NCBI GenBank assembly: GCA_017527945.1
Contig: JAFXPL010000002.1
Coordinates: 1-27,430, forward strand
Length of the DNA: 27,430 nucleotides
Source: Bacteroidales bacterium
GTDB taxonomy: Bacteria; Bacteroidota; Bacteroidia; Bacteroidales; WCHB1-69
Reading direction: 5' to 3'
Part shown: one piece after another, positions 7,355-15,483 of the stretch
How the letters are laid out: every line of letters starts with the position of its first letter
Numbering within the stretch: position 1 is the stretch's first letter
Position numbers and translations under genes: made by a program
Notes under the pieces: generated by a model
Seen by the model: the letters and a program-made list of their open reading frames with translations, nothing else
The model's database searches: none
What the model was told of the DNA's origin: nothing

Positions 7355-8962
7355 CTATTTTTTCGCCGCTTGCTGTTTTTTCATTCTGCGGCTGAGGGTT
7401 TGGATGCACTCGCGGGTCGGGATGATGACGGAAACGCCTTCGTACTCGATTTCCTTCTCAATGATGGCGACATTCTCTTCGAGATGGCCCTTGAGCGGAT
7501 TGATGCGGTGGATGTGCTCCTCCTTGACACCGAGGCCCTTGCAGATCTCGCCGAGCACGCCGAGGGCGTGGGAGTCCTGGCCGCCGGTCATGCCGGTGGT
7601 GCTGTTGTCGAGGATCAGCACCGTGACGGGGGTGTTCTCGTAGATGCAGTCGAGCAGGGAGGTCATGCCGCTGTGGGTGAACGTGGAGTCGCCGATGACG
7701 GCCACGCAAGGTCTCATGCCCGCGTCGGCAGCACCCTTGGCCATGGTGATGGAGGCACCCATATCAACGGTGGTGTAGATGGCGTTGTAGGGAGGCAGTG
7801 CACCGAGGGTGTAACAGCCGATGTCGGAGAAGACTTTGCCCTTGCCGTATTTCTCCATCGCCTTGTTGAGAGCGGTGTAGGAGTCGATGTGCGGGCAGCC
7901 GACACACAATGCAGGCGGACGCGGGACGACCAGTTCCGGGACGGGTGTGCCGTAGGTGTCGGGCAGGCCGAGGGCCTTGGCCACAAGGTTCGGGTTGAGC
8001 TCGCCGTCGCGAGGCAGCTCGCCGCTCAAGCGGCCCATGATGTTGCCGGTGCGGTTCAACACGCCGCGCACCTGCTCCTCGATGAAGGGATAGCCCTCCT
8101 CAGCGATGAGCACCTTGTCGCACTCGTCAACTATCTTGGCGACGAGCTTGGACGGCAGCGGGTACTGGGAAATCTTCAGCACGGGGTACGGGCACTTGCC
8201 GCCCTCGAAGTTCTCCATCAGGTAGTTGAAGGCGATGCCGGAGGCGATGATGCCCATGCTCTTGTCAGGACCGTCGATGTACTTGTTGAACAGGGACTTC
8301 AGCGAGTCGTTCTCGAAGTCGGCCTGCTTGTCGAGCAGCTTGCGGTAGTGCTTGCGGGCGTTGGCGGGCAGCAAGATGAACTGCTTCGGGTCGGTCTCGG
8401 GCTTGAGCGGGTTCTGCGGGCGCACGGCTATGCGATCCACGCCGGAACGGGAGTGCGACAGGCGCGTGGTGAGACGGATGACCACCGGGGTGCGGAACTT
8501 CTCCGACATCTCGAAGGCATAGTAGGTGATGTCGTAGGCCTCCTGCTGGTTGGAAGGCTCGAAGCACGGGATGAGCGCGAACTTGGCGTAGTAGCGGGAA
8601 TCCTGCTCGTCCTGCGAGGAGTGCATCGACGGGTCGTCGGCCACCACGACCACCAAACCGCCGTTGGCACCGGTGATGGAGGAGTTCATGAACGGGTCGG
8701 CGGCCACGTTCAGGCCGACGTGCTTCATGCACACCATCGCGCGCTTGCCCGCGTAAGACATGCCGATGGCCGACTCCATGGCCGTTTTCTCATTGCCGGC
8801 CCAGATGCTGTGCACCTCGCCGGCCTTGCCCTGTTCAGAATTCTGGATGAATTCGGTGATTTCTGTTGACGGAGTGCCCGGGTAGGCATACACTCCGGAT
8901 AATCCGGCGTCCAATGCGGCCTGTGCCACCGCCTCGTCGCCTAAAAACAATGCTTTTGACAT
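7355..8962 (-). CDS. iorA: Indolepyruvate ferredoxin oxidoreductase alpha subunit (no ferredoxin domain)
   Basis: 535 aa. The N-terminal pyrimidine-binding (PP) domain opens MSKALFLGDEAVAQAALDAG and includes YPGTPSTEI. The C-terminal TPP-binding domain has CVGCPH (about residue 352), DIGCYTLGALPPYNAIYTTV and the cofactor motif GDSTFTHSG with downstream LDNSTTGMTGG (about 424-455). Archaeal IorA carries an extra C-terminal 2x[4Fe-4S] ferredoxin domain. Here the protein ends soon after IIPTRECIQTLSRRM with no CxxCxxC motif, so electrons must pass through another route. The start is supported by a full promoter about 60 nt upstream. It is the first gene of the minus-strand run reaching to 1748. 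Confidence 0.93.
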   Translation of the reverse strand: MSKALFLGDEAVAQAALDAGLSGVYAYPGTPSTEITEFIQNSEQGKAGEVHSIWAGNEKTAMESAIGMSYAGKRAMVCMKHVGLNVAADPFMNSSITGANGGLVVVVADDPSMHSSQDEQDSRYYAKFALIPCFEPSNQQEAYDITYYAFEMSEKFRTPVVIRLTTRLSHSRSGVDRIAVRPQNPLKPETDPKQFILLPANARKHYRKLLDKQADFENDSLKSLFNKYIDGPDKSMGIIASGIAFNYLMENFEGGKCPYPVLKISQYPLPSKLVAKIVDECDKVLIAEEGYPFIEEQVRGVLNRTGNIMGRLSGELPRDGELNPNLVAKALGLPDTYGTPVPELVVPRPPALCVGCPHIDSYTALNKAMEKYGKGKVFSDIGCYTLGALPPYNAIYTTVDMGASITMAKGAADAGMRPCVAVIGDSTFTHSGMTSLLDCIYENTPVTVLILDNSTTGMTGGQDSHALGVLGEICKGLGVKEEHIHRINPLKGHLEENVAIIEKEIEYEGVSVIIPTRECIQTLSRRMKKQQAAKK

Positions 8963-9021
8963 AATCTATAGTACTTTATTGATTGTATGATAATAATTTA
9001 TGTTCTATCCTTTCAAAACCG

Positions 9022-9052
9022 CAAAAATACAAAATTTTACGTAATCCTCCAA
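9022..9052 (-). promoter_or_regulatory. Promoter of the iorA-iorB-mreCD-tamL-CDF run
   Basis: On the minus strand, TTG (9052-9050) is followed after 20 nt by TATTTTTG (9029-9022), matching both the -33 and -7 elements of Bacteroidetes sigma-ABfr promoters at the expected spacing. The iorA ATG is at 8962. This is the best promoter match in the window. Confidence 0.7.
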
Positions 9053-9140
9053 GCATGTTTTTTCTGCCCTGCAAAACCGTTTTTTTTCAAAAACGACAAA
9101 AAAAGTTTGCGAAAGGGACTTTACATCCGCATAAAAAACG

Positions 9141-9148
9141 TATCTTCG
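9141..9148 (+). promoter_or_regulatory. Probable -7 box for the outer-membrane barrel gene
   Basis: TATCTTCG differs from TAnnTTTG at one base and lies 21 nt before the ATG at 9170. A TTTG at 9106-9109 is too far upstream (31 nt) to be a standard -33 element. The 207-bp gap 8963-9169 contains this and the divergent iorA promoter and nothing else I can name. Confidence 0.45.
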
Positions 9149-9169
9149 CGGCTTAAAAATTTTGACAAG

Positions 9170-11830
9170 ATGACACTTCAGCGAATTCCCGGAAAGATAG
9201 ATTTCATCAAGATTCTGACCATGGCGGCCCTTTTCCTGCTGTCGGCATTCTGCGTGATGGCGCAGCCGCCGGGCGGCGGGCACCCGGGCGGAAGACCTCC
9301 CGGAGGCTATCCCGGCCGTCCCCCGATGGGCGGCGACCGCGGCGGCTGGAACCAGGGGCAATACCAGGGCCAGCAGAACGCCCCGATGAAACAGAAAAAA
9401 GTGCGCGAGGGCTCCACGTTCAAAGTGGCGGGTCTTCTGCGCGACTCCATCGCCGGCACCCCGCTCGCCTACGCCAACGTGGCCGTGCTCGACGCCTCCG
9501 ACTCCTCCATGATCAAGGGAACATCCGCCAACGCCAACGGCTACTTCGAGATCGACGGCATCCCGCAAGGGCCATGCCTGCTGCGCGTGTGGGCCTTCAA
9601 CTACAACCCACGCCACTTCCCCTTCACCGTGAAGAACAACACCAACCTCGGCACCCTCAAGATGATGCCCATCTCCACCTCCCTGGAAGAGGTGACCATC
9701 AAAGGGGAGAAGCCGATTTATGCCATGGACGGCGAGAAACTCGTCTATAACGTCAGCGAAGACGCCTCCATCCAGACGGGTACCACCGAAGACGCCCTGC
9801 AGAACGCTCCCGGCGTGGAGGTCGATGTGGAGGGCAACATCACCCTGCGCGGCGTGTCGAGCGTGGAGATCTGGATCAACGACAAGCCCTCAAAGCTCAC
9901 CGAGGAGAACCTCAAGACCTACCTGCAGACGCTGCCCGCCAACGCCCTGGAGCGCATCGAGACCATCACCAACCCGTCGGCCAAATACGCCACCGACGCC
10001 GAAGCGGTCATCAACATCATCACCTCGGCGCATGTCAAGAGCAACCAATTCGTCAGCTTCGGCGTCAACGGGTCCAACCAACCGTTCGTCTCCCCGTGGG
10101 TGAGCTACATGTGGACCAAGGAGAAGCTGAGCGTCAACCTGTTCGTGTCGGGCCGCTACAGCGCACGGCGCAACGAGACCGAGTCCACCTCCTACCAGCG
10201 ACGCGACGCGGCTGTCGCAGGCGAGTACGACACCACCTGGGCCAGCAGCGTCGGCCAGCGCGACACGAGCCGCAGCGGCAGCGGCAACTTCTTCCTCGGC
10301 ATCAACTACGAAATCGACACCACCAGCGAGATCTCCTTCGACCTCGGCGGCTTCTACAACTACAACGGCAGCCGATACTCCGGTCTGCGCCACCAGACCT
10401 ACTACTACCTCGACTCCGTGCCGCCATACGAAACCGACTACAGGGACACCACGCGCAGCAAGACCAACGGGCAGTCGATGTCGGGCAACTTCGGGGCCGA
10501 CTACACCAAGAAGTTCGACAAGAACGGCCACAACCTGCGCCTCGGCCTCAACGGACGTTTCTCGCACAACGCCAGCGACCAGTGGTACAACCGCTTCTAC
10601 GACACCTACCACGACCTCGACGAGCACCGCTACCTGCTCACGCGGAGCTACCGTTACGGCGGCAGCTTCGACGCACGCTACAACCGTCCCTACAGCAAGG
10701 ACGGCGAGATGAGCTACGGCCTGCGCACCAGCCATTACCAGATGAGCAACGACTACAAGCGCTACAACGACTCTATCGGCGAGGTGGTGGATACGCTGCG
10801 GACCTACCACTTCAACGGCGGATCCACCAACCTCAACGCCGACGTGAACTGGACGCACCATTGGGGCGGCTTCACCCTCAGCACGGGCTTGGGCGTCGGG
10901 ATGCTGCGCGACGCCTACGACTACATCAGCGACATGCCCTTCGCCGACGCGGGAGCGCCCATCTTCTTCTCCGCACGGCCCTCCATCCACCTCACCTACC
11001 GTACCAAGAGCATGCACAACATCAAGCTCAATTACTCCATGCGCATGAACCACCCCGACGAGGAGGACCTGAGCAAATACCGCCGCTACGGCGATAACAG
11101 CTACTCCACCGGCAACCCCAATGGTCTGAAGAGCGGCTTCACCCACAGCATCGAGGCCGGCTGGCAGAAATACTTCAACCGCTTCGGCAATATCGGCGTG
11201 GAGGCCTACGGCCGCCTGAGCACCAACGAGATCAGCTCCCTGAACGACTCCGAGTACGACCAGTACCTCGACCGCGTCGTCTCCTATTCCATACCCTACA
11301 ACATGGGAACCTCCTGGCGTTACGGTGCCTCGCTGAACGCCACCTACCGCCCGACCGGCTTCCTCAACGTGCGGCTCTACGCCAACGTCTATGACTACGG
11401 ATACAAGATGGAGTACATGCGCGACGGCGAGCTGCAGCGCGACCAACGCGACAAGTGGTCGTGGAGTGTCCGGGTGAACTTCTGGGCCAAAGCCTTCGAC
11501 TGGCTGCAGTTTACCGCCTCGGGATTCTACAATTCCCCGACTATCAGCCTGATGAGCGAGCGCAAGGCACGCTACTCACTGAACTTCGGCCTGCGCAGCG
11601 ACCTGCTTAAGCGCAAGCTCTCCATTTTCGTCAACGTGCAGGACATCTTCAATTGGGGCGGCCGCTACGGTTCCGGCTCCGTCAACACCAACCCCTATTT
11701 CCTGAACAACAGCACCAACAAGATGCTGAACAGCCGCTACGTCTCCGCCGGCATCACACTGCGTTTCGGCAAGATGGAGCTGGAAAAGAAGGCACAGGAG
11801 GGCGGCAGCGAGACGGGCGACACATTGTAA
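9170..11830 (+). CDS. TonB-dependent-receptor-like outer-membrane beta-barrel protein (OMP_b-brl_3 type)
   Basis: 886 aa from MTLQRIPGKIDF. An in-frame extension to 8987 would cover the promoter and is rejected. Signal peptide 1-32 ends FCVMAQ. A Gly/Pro-rich linker (33-70) precedes a carboxypeptidase-regulatory-like beta-sandwich (about 82-175: FKVAGLLRDSIAGTPLAYAN, then NANGYFEIDGIPQG). A plug-like domain follows (about 183-290), with VTIKGEKPIYAMDGEKLVYN, ALQNAPGVEVDVEGNITLRG and ERIETITNPSAKYATDAEAV. The rest is a large barrel rich in Tyr/Asn/Arg alternation. No SusD-like partner and no TonB box were identified, so the cargo is unknown. Codon use is strongly biased to C/G third positions compared with the regulator and ATPase genes, as expected for an abundant protein. 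tcdA follows after 12 nt. Confidence 0.88.
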   Translation: MTLQRIPGKIDFIKILTMAALFLLSAFCVMAQPPGGGHPGGRPPGGYPGRPPMGGDRGGWNQGQYQGQQNAPMKQKKVREGSTFKVAGLLRDSIAGTPLAYANVAVLDASDSSMIKGTSANANGYFEIDGIPQGPCLLRVWAFNYNPRHFPFTVKNNTNLGTLKMMPISTSLEEVTIKGEKPIYAMDGEKLVYNVSEDASIQTGTTEDALQNAPGVEVDVEGNITLRGVSSVEIWINDKPSKLTEENLKTYLQTLPANALERIETITNPSAKYATDAEAVINIITSAHVKSNQFVSFGVNGSNQPFVSPWVSYMWTKEKLSVNLFVSGRYSARRNETESTSYQRRDAAVAGEYDTTWASSVGQRDTSRSGSGNFFLGINYEIDTTSEISFDLGGFYNYNGSRYSGLRHQTYYYLDSVPPYETDYRDTTRSKTNGQSMSGNFGADYTKKFDKNGHNLRLGLNGRFSHNASDQWYNRFYDTYHDLDEHRYLLTRSYRYGGSFDARYNRPYSKDGEMSYGLRTSHYQMSNDYKRYNDSIGEVVDTLRTYHFNGGSTNLNADVNWTHHWGGFTLSTGLGVGMLRDAYDYISDMPFADAGAPIFFSARPSIHLTYRTKSMHNIKLNYSMRMNHPDEEDLSKYRRYGDNSYSTGNPNGLKSGFTHSIEAGWQKYFNRFGNIGVEAYGRLSTNEISSLNDSEYDQYLDRVVSYSIPYNMGTSWRYGASLNATYRPTGFLNVRLYANVYDYGYKMEYMRDGELQRDQRDKWSWSVRVNFWAKAFDWLQFTASGFYNSPTISLMSERKARYSLNFGLRSDLLKRKLSIFVNVQDIFNWGGRYGSGSVNTNPYFLNNSTNKMLNSRYVSAGITLRFGKMELEKKAQEGGSETGDTL

Positions 11831-11842
11831 AACCAAATCAAC

Positions 11843-12667
11843 ATGGAAAAAGCCATATTCAACCGCATGGCCCTGCTGGTCGGGGAGGAAGTGATGAACC
11901 GCATCAATAGCCAGAGGGTCATCATCTTCGGCGTGGGCGGTGTGGGCAGCTGGTGCGCCGAAAGCCTGGTGCGCAACGGCATCCGCCACTTCACCATCGT
12001 CGATAGTGACCGCGTGTGCGTCACCAACGTCAACCGGCAGCTGCAAGCCACCACCAAGACCGTCGGACAGGTCAAGGTGGAGGTGCTCAAGGAACGGCTG
12101 CTCGACATCAACCCGCAGGCGGAAATCAACGCCATGCAAGAAATCTACTCCGCCGAGAACGCCGAGAAATTCCACCTGGAAGAATACGACTACATCATCG
12201 ATGCCATCGACAGCTTAGAGCACAAGGCACGGCTGATCCTGCACGCCACCGAATGCCCGGGCAAGCTCTACTCCGCCATGGGCGCCGCCCTCAAAATGGA
12301 CCCGTCCAAGGTGTCCGTCACCGAGTTCTGGAAAGTGCAGGGCTGCCCCTTGGCGCGTGCGTTGCGCAAGCGGTTCAAACGGATCGGCGAGTACCCGCGC
12401 AGGAAGTTCCAATGCGTCTATTCGCCAGAGGTGCTGCCCAACAAAGGGGAGGCAACGACCTGCGGCACCAGTGCCTGCCTCTGCCCCAAAGCCATCATCG
12501 CAGCAGGCAACCCCGACCTCATCAACCACGAGTGGTGTTCCTCCAAGGCGCAAATCAACGGCACCACCTCGCACATTACCGCCATCTTCGGCTTCACACT
12601 CGCCGGATTAGTGACGCAGGACATTTACAATGCAACCGGACAACCCGGACAAAAACAAAATGGCTGA
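11843..12667 (+). CDS. tcdA: tRNA threonylcarbamoyladenosine dehydratase (TcdA/CsdL)
   Basis: 274 aa ThiF/E1-like enzyme. The Rossmann nucleotide site is FGVGGVGS (29-36), with acidic D54 in TIVDSD and the conserved TNVNRQ (61-66). The middle carries YDYIIDAIDSLEHKARLI and GAALKMDPSKV; CGTSACLCPKAI lies in the C-terminal third. TcdA uses ATP to dehydrate t6A37 of ANN-decoding tRNAs to the cyclic form ct6A (family knowledge). Length matches E. coli TcdA (about 270). It is probably co-transcribed with the upstream barrel gene (12-nt gap). It converges on the DUF4143 ATPase gene with only 20 nt between stop codons and no visible terminator. Confidence 0.93.
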   Translation: MEKAIFNRMALLVGEEVMNRINSQRVIIFGVGGVGSWCAESLVRNGIRHFTIVDSDRVCVTNVNRQLQATTKTVGQVKVEVLKERLLDINPQAEINAMQEIYSAENAEKFHLEEYDYIIDAIDSLEHKARLILHATECPGKLYSAMGAALKMDPSKVSVTEFWKVQGCPLARALRKRFKRIGEYPRRKFQCVYSPEVLPNKGEATTCGTSACLCPKAIIAAGNPDLINHEWCSSKAQINGTTSHITAIFGFTLAGLVTQDIYNATGQPGQKQNG

Positions 12668-12687
12668 AACGGATTCCCTCACGCTGA

Positions 12688-13905
12688 CTAATACAGCAAA
12701 CCGAACATCCACAGCGGGACGCGACTGCCGTGGCCGAACTCCATTCCGTCAAGCACCAAGAAACTGCAGGGTTCATCCTTTATCTGTGAGAAGTCCTTTG
12801 ACTTCCCACCCACTTCGAACAGCCATTTCCCATCCACATAAAAATCACCTTTCGGGGGAAGCTCTACAAAATGGCCTGTCCGAAGCTGGTTGTTGAAGAA
12901 AGTTTCCCTCAGCGTGCCTATGTCCACATTTGATGACAAACAATACATCAGATTCGAATCTCCGAGGTATATCTTGTCGGGTTTTGAGAGCTTTTTCAGG
13001 GACTTGGCTTTCGCACTGAGCAAGGAAACCAAACCGGCACGGTCAAGCAGCTGAAGCATCTTCAATCCTTGGTCTCGCCCCGTTTCCAACTGGGCATAAA
13101 GTTCGTTCATCTTGGGCGTTTGCGGCACCCGCTGTGCCAAAATCATCAGCATCTTCCTGACTTTCTGAACCGTAGAAAACGAGACATCCACAACTGCCGG
13201 CAGGTCCGAGTCCAACACTTGCCTGACGGTGCCCTGCAGTCGCTGGAGAAAGCCGTCGCCCTCCTCGGCGTAATAAGGGTAATACCCGCACTTAAGGTAT
13301 TTTTCAAACAGAGGGAGTATTTTCACTTGAGAAGATATGGTCGCTGCCAAGTGCAAATGGTTTTGAAGCATATCCTCAAGTCCAACAGGCGGCAGTGACA
13401 TTTTGACCTCAAACTGCAAAAACTCCCGAAACGACATCCCATAGAGTTTGTATGCCCTTAGCCGGCGAGAAAGATCCCCTTCCTTGGCATCCAATTCCAA
13501 CATGGACGAGCCTGTATAAACGATGTGAAGGTCGTCATAACGATCGTAAATGTTCTTTATGAGGTTCTGCCAATGACCGAAGCGGTGCATTTCATCCATG
13601 AAGATGTGGGTTCCCCCGTGAGTGACGTGGTAATCCACCAAGTCCATTATCGAATTGGAGGCGAACCAGAGGTCGTCCATGGAGACATACAGCACATTCT
13701 CCAGATTCTTGAACGTCTCTTTGATGTGTTGCAATACGAGTGTGGTTTTACCGACACCACGCGCCCCTTTTATCCCAATCAACCGATTGTTCCAATTTAT
13801 AACAGGATAAAGATAGCGCTTGAAGCCGGTGTTCACCGATGTAATTTTTCGTATTGAATTGTCATACAAAGATTTAACTTCAGAATACTCCATCTTGTCA
13901 AACAT
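12688..13905 (-). CDS. AAA ATPase with C-terminal DUF4143-like domain
   Basis: 405 aa from MFDKMEYSEVKSLYD; M5 (ATG at 13893) is an alternative that would give a longer, more usual leader. An upstream TTG start overlaps the -7 box and is rejected. Walker A is G47-A-R-G-V-G-K-T54, Walker B is THIFMDEMHR (D104, E105), and a sensor-like TGSS is at 131-134. The C-terminal part holds GDFYVDG-x3-FEVGGKSKDF, a D...ExGGK pattern like PD-(D/E)XK nuclease-fold cores, and the family-typical end SRVPLWMFGLLY. The family is abundant in Bacteroidota and its function is poorly known. No partner gene is adjacent. It has its own promoter and a decayed copy of its 3' end upstream, suggesting a recently acquired or shuffled single-gene unit. 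Confidence 0.85.
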   Translation of the reverse strand: MFDKMEYSEVKSLYDNSIRKITSVNTGFKRYLYPVINWNNRLIGIKGARGVGKTTLVLQHIKETFKNLENVLYVSMDDLWFASNSIMDLVDYHVTHGGTHIFMDEMHRFGHWQNLIKNIYDRYDDLHIVYTGSSMLELDAKEGDLSRRLRAYKLYGMSFREFLQFEVKMSLPPVGLEDMLQNHLHLAATISSQVKILPLFEKYLKCGYYPYYAEEGDGFLQRLQGTVRQVLDSDLPAVVDVSFSTVQKVRKMLMILAQRVPQTPKMNELYAQLETGRDQGLKMLQLLDRAGLVSLLSAKAKSLKKLSKPDKIYLGDSNLMYCLSSNVDIGTLRETFFNNQLRTGHFVELPPKGDFYVDGKWLFEVGGKSKDFSQIKDEPCSFLVLDGMEFGHGSRVPLWMFGLLY

Positions 13906-13917
13906 TTTTATGTCCCG

Positions 13918-13925
13918 CAAAGATA
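13918..13925 (-). promoter_or_regulatory. -7 promoter box for the DUF4143 ATPase gene
   Basis: The minus strand reads TATCTTTG, an exact TAnnTTTG. It lies 12 nt from the ATG at 13905 and 24 nt from the ATG at 13893, so the second start would have the more typical leader length. TTTG at 13944-13941 is a possible -33 element with short spacing (15 nt). Confidence 0.55.
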
Positions 13926-14030
13926 CAAAAAAAACATTTCCAAATGTCTTTTATTGAAACAAAAAAACATTTCCGATTTCTTTTCTTTTTTTGAATACAG
14001 ATGTCTCACGGGGACACACCTATGCCGCCG

Positions 14031-14080
14031 CTAATACAGCGGCCCCGAACATCCACAGCGGGATGCGACTGCCGCAGCCT
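14031..14080 (-). pseudogene. Relic of the 3' end of a DUF4143 ATPase gene
   Basis: This stretch matches the 3' end of the intact ATPase gene (12688-12736) over about 50 bp with few differences; both share CGAACATCCACAGCGGGA. On the minus strand it reads GSRIPLWMFG, against GSRVPLWMFGLLY-stop in the intact gene. A net one-base insertion after the FG codon region shifts the frame past the old TAG. No more of the gene remains: the fragment begins about 6 bp after the stop codon of the upstream sodium-dependent transporter. It is in the same orientation as the intact copy. An overlapping inverted repeat GCCGCT-AATAC-AGCGGC (14027-14043) appears to result from the changed bases. Confidence 0.7.
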
Positions 14081-14085
14081 CCCGC

Positions 14086-15429
14086 CTACCCTGTGATACC
14101 GGAAATCAGAATCAACAGCAAGGCGATCGGCGCGACGAAACGCAGGATAAAGTAATAGAGCTCGAAAAGATTGGCCTTAAGCGAACCCTCATTGGTGATT
14201 TCTTCCTTGACCTCAGCCTTCGGATAGAACCAGCCGAGGAAAATGGTCATAGCCAGGGCACCAATCGGCATCAGATAGGAGGCGGTAATCAGGTCGAAGA
14301 GCTCGAAAATAGTCTTGTCGAATAAAGTCCAATGTTTGATCGGTCCAAACGACAGCGTGCAGAACGCGCCCACCGCGAAAATCAATATCATGCTGATTAT
14401 CGAGCTTTTCCGACGGCTCCAATGCAGTTCTTCAACCATGAACGCCACCACAATCTCCTGCAGAGAGATGGTCGAGGTGAGCGCGGCGATGCCCAACAGC
14501 ACAAAAAAGACGGCCGCGAACAGCCCGCCCAACGGCATACTGTTGAAAACATTGGGCAACACCACATAGACCAGCTGCGGTCCGCCGGCAGGGTCCATGC
14601 CGAACGAAAAGACCGCCGGGAAAATCACCACGCCCGCAAGGATGGCCACCAGCAGGTCACAAACGGAGATCCACAAACTTGTCTTGAACAGCGAGTCCTC
14701 TTTGCGGATATAGGAACCGTAGGTCACCATCGCGCCCATACCCAAGCTGAGGGAAAAGAACGACTGCCCCAATGCGCCTAACACACCCGCGCCCGAAAGC
14801 TTGCTGAAGTCCGGATGGAAGAGGAAATGCAGACCCTCCGACGCGCCGGGCAGCGTCAAGGAACGCACCACCATCAGCAGCAACAGGATGAACAACAACG
14901 GCATCAAGATCTTGGAAATCTTCTCGATGCCCTTCTGCACGCCGAGGGAAATCACCAAAGCGGTCAGAATCAGGAATAGCAGCTGAAAAAGCACCGGCCA
15001 AAACGAGTGCGAGGTGAACGTGGAAAAGGTGTCAGCAATCGCTGCAGGTGTCATCCCCGACAGCTGGTTGGTGCAGGCCATAACGATATAATTGAGCGTC
15101 CAGCCGGCCACCACACTGTAGAAAGCGTAGATAAGGACGGCTGCCAGGATGCTGAAATAGCCGATGGCGGCCCACCCTTTCTTCCGTTCCAGTTTCTTGT
15201 ATGCGCCAACTACGTTGCTCTGCGTACGCCGACCGATGACAAACTCCGTCATCATCAGCGGAATGCCAATCAGCAACACAAAGAACATATTGACAATCAG
15301 GAACGCACCGCCGCCATTCTGTCCTAACATGTAAGGATAGCGCCAAATGTTTCCCAAACCGACCGCGCCGCCCGCAGCCGCCAAAATCGCACCAATATTT
15401 GAAGTAAAACCCCTTTGTTCGTTAGCCAT
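14086..15429 (-). CDS. Sodium-dependent transporter, neurotransmitter:sodium symporter (NSS/SNF) family
   Basis: 447 aa with 11-12 hydrophobic segments, normal for bacterial NSS proteins with a LeuT fold. The TM1 signature is clear: NIGAILAAAGGAVGLGNIWR followed by YPYMLGQNGGGAF (residues about 10-43), which lines the Na+ and substrate site. TM6 to TM8 regions (SFFSLSLGMGAMVTYGSY; LTSTISLQEIVVAFMVEEL) also fit. It probably imports an amino acid with Na+; the substrate cannot be read from sequence. No promoter was recognised in the 90-bp gap after natB, so it may be co-transcribed with natAB, or read from within the heptamer repeat region. The start MANEQRGFTSN is standard for the family. Confidence 0.9.
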   Translation of the reverse strand: MANEQRGFTSNIGAILAAAGGAVGLGNIWRYPYMLGQNGGGAFLIVNMFFVLLIGIPLMMTEFVIGRRTQSNVVGAYKKLERKKGWAAIGYFSILAAVLIYAFYSVVAGWTLNYIVMACTNQLSGMTPAAIADTFSTFTSHSFWPVLFQLLFLILTALVISLGVQKGIEKISKILMPLLFILLLLMVVRSLTLPGASEGLHFLFHPDFSKLSGAGVLGALGQSFFSLSLGMGAMVTYGSYIRKEDSLFKTSLWISVCDLLVAILAGVVIFPAVFSFGMDPAGGPQLVYVVLPNVFNSMPLGGLFAAVFFVLLGIAALTSTISLQEIVVAFMVEELHWSRRKSSIISMILIFAVGAFCTLSFGPIKHWTLFDKTIFELFDLITASYLMPIGALAMTIFLGWFYPKAEVKEEITNEGSLKANLFELYYFILRFVAPIALLLILISGITG

Positions 15430-15483
15430 TTGCTTTGATGTTTAGTGATTCTTAATGGACGACCCTATATTCACCACCTAACT

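Noticed and set aside
7370..8869. 499-codon open frame on the plus strand opposite iorA
   Set aside because: It is antisense to a clearly recognised IorA, has a low-complexity Ala/Gly/Val/Asp/His composition and no family resemblance. Long antisense frames are expected from the strong third-position G/C bias of iorA.
8987..9169. N-terminal extension of the outer-membrane barrel protein
   Set aside because: The added 61 residues would precede the signal peptide, and the DNA contains the promoters for both divergent genes.
9890..11446. 518-codon open frame on the minus strand opposite the outer-membrane barrel gene
   Set aside because: Val/Ala/Gly/Glu-rich shadow produced by the C-ending codons of the real gene; no signal peptide, domain or promoter.
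13906..13920. TTG start adding five residues to the DUF4143 ATPase
   Set aside because: The TTG lies within the exact TATCTTTG promoter box, so it would not be transcribed from that promoter.
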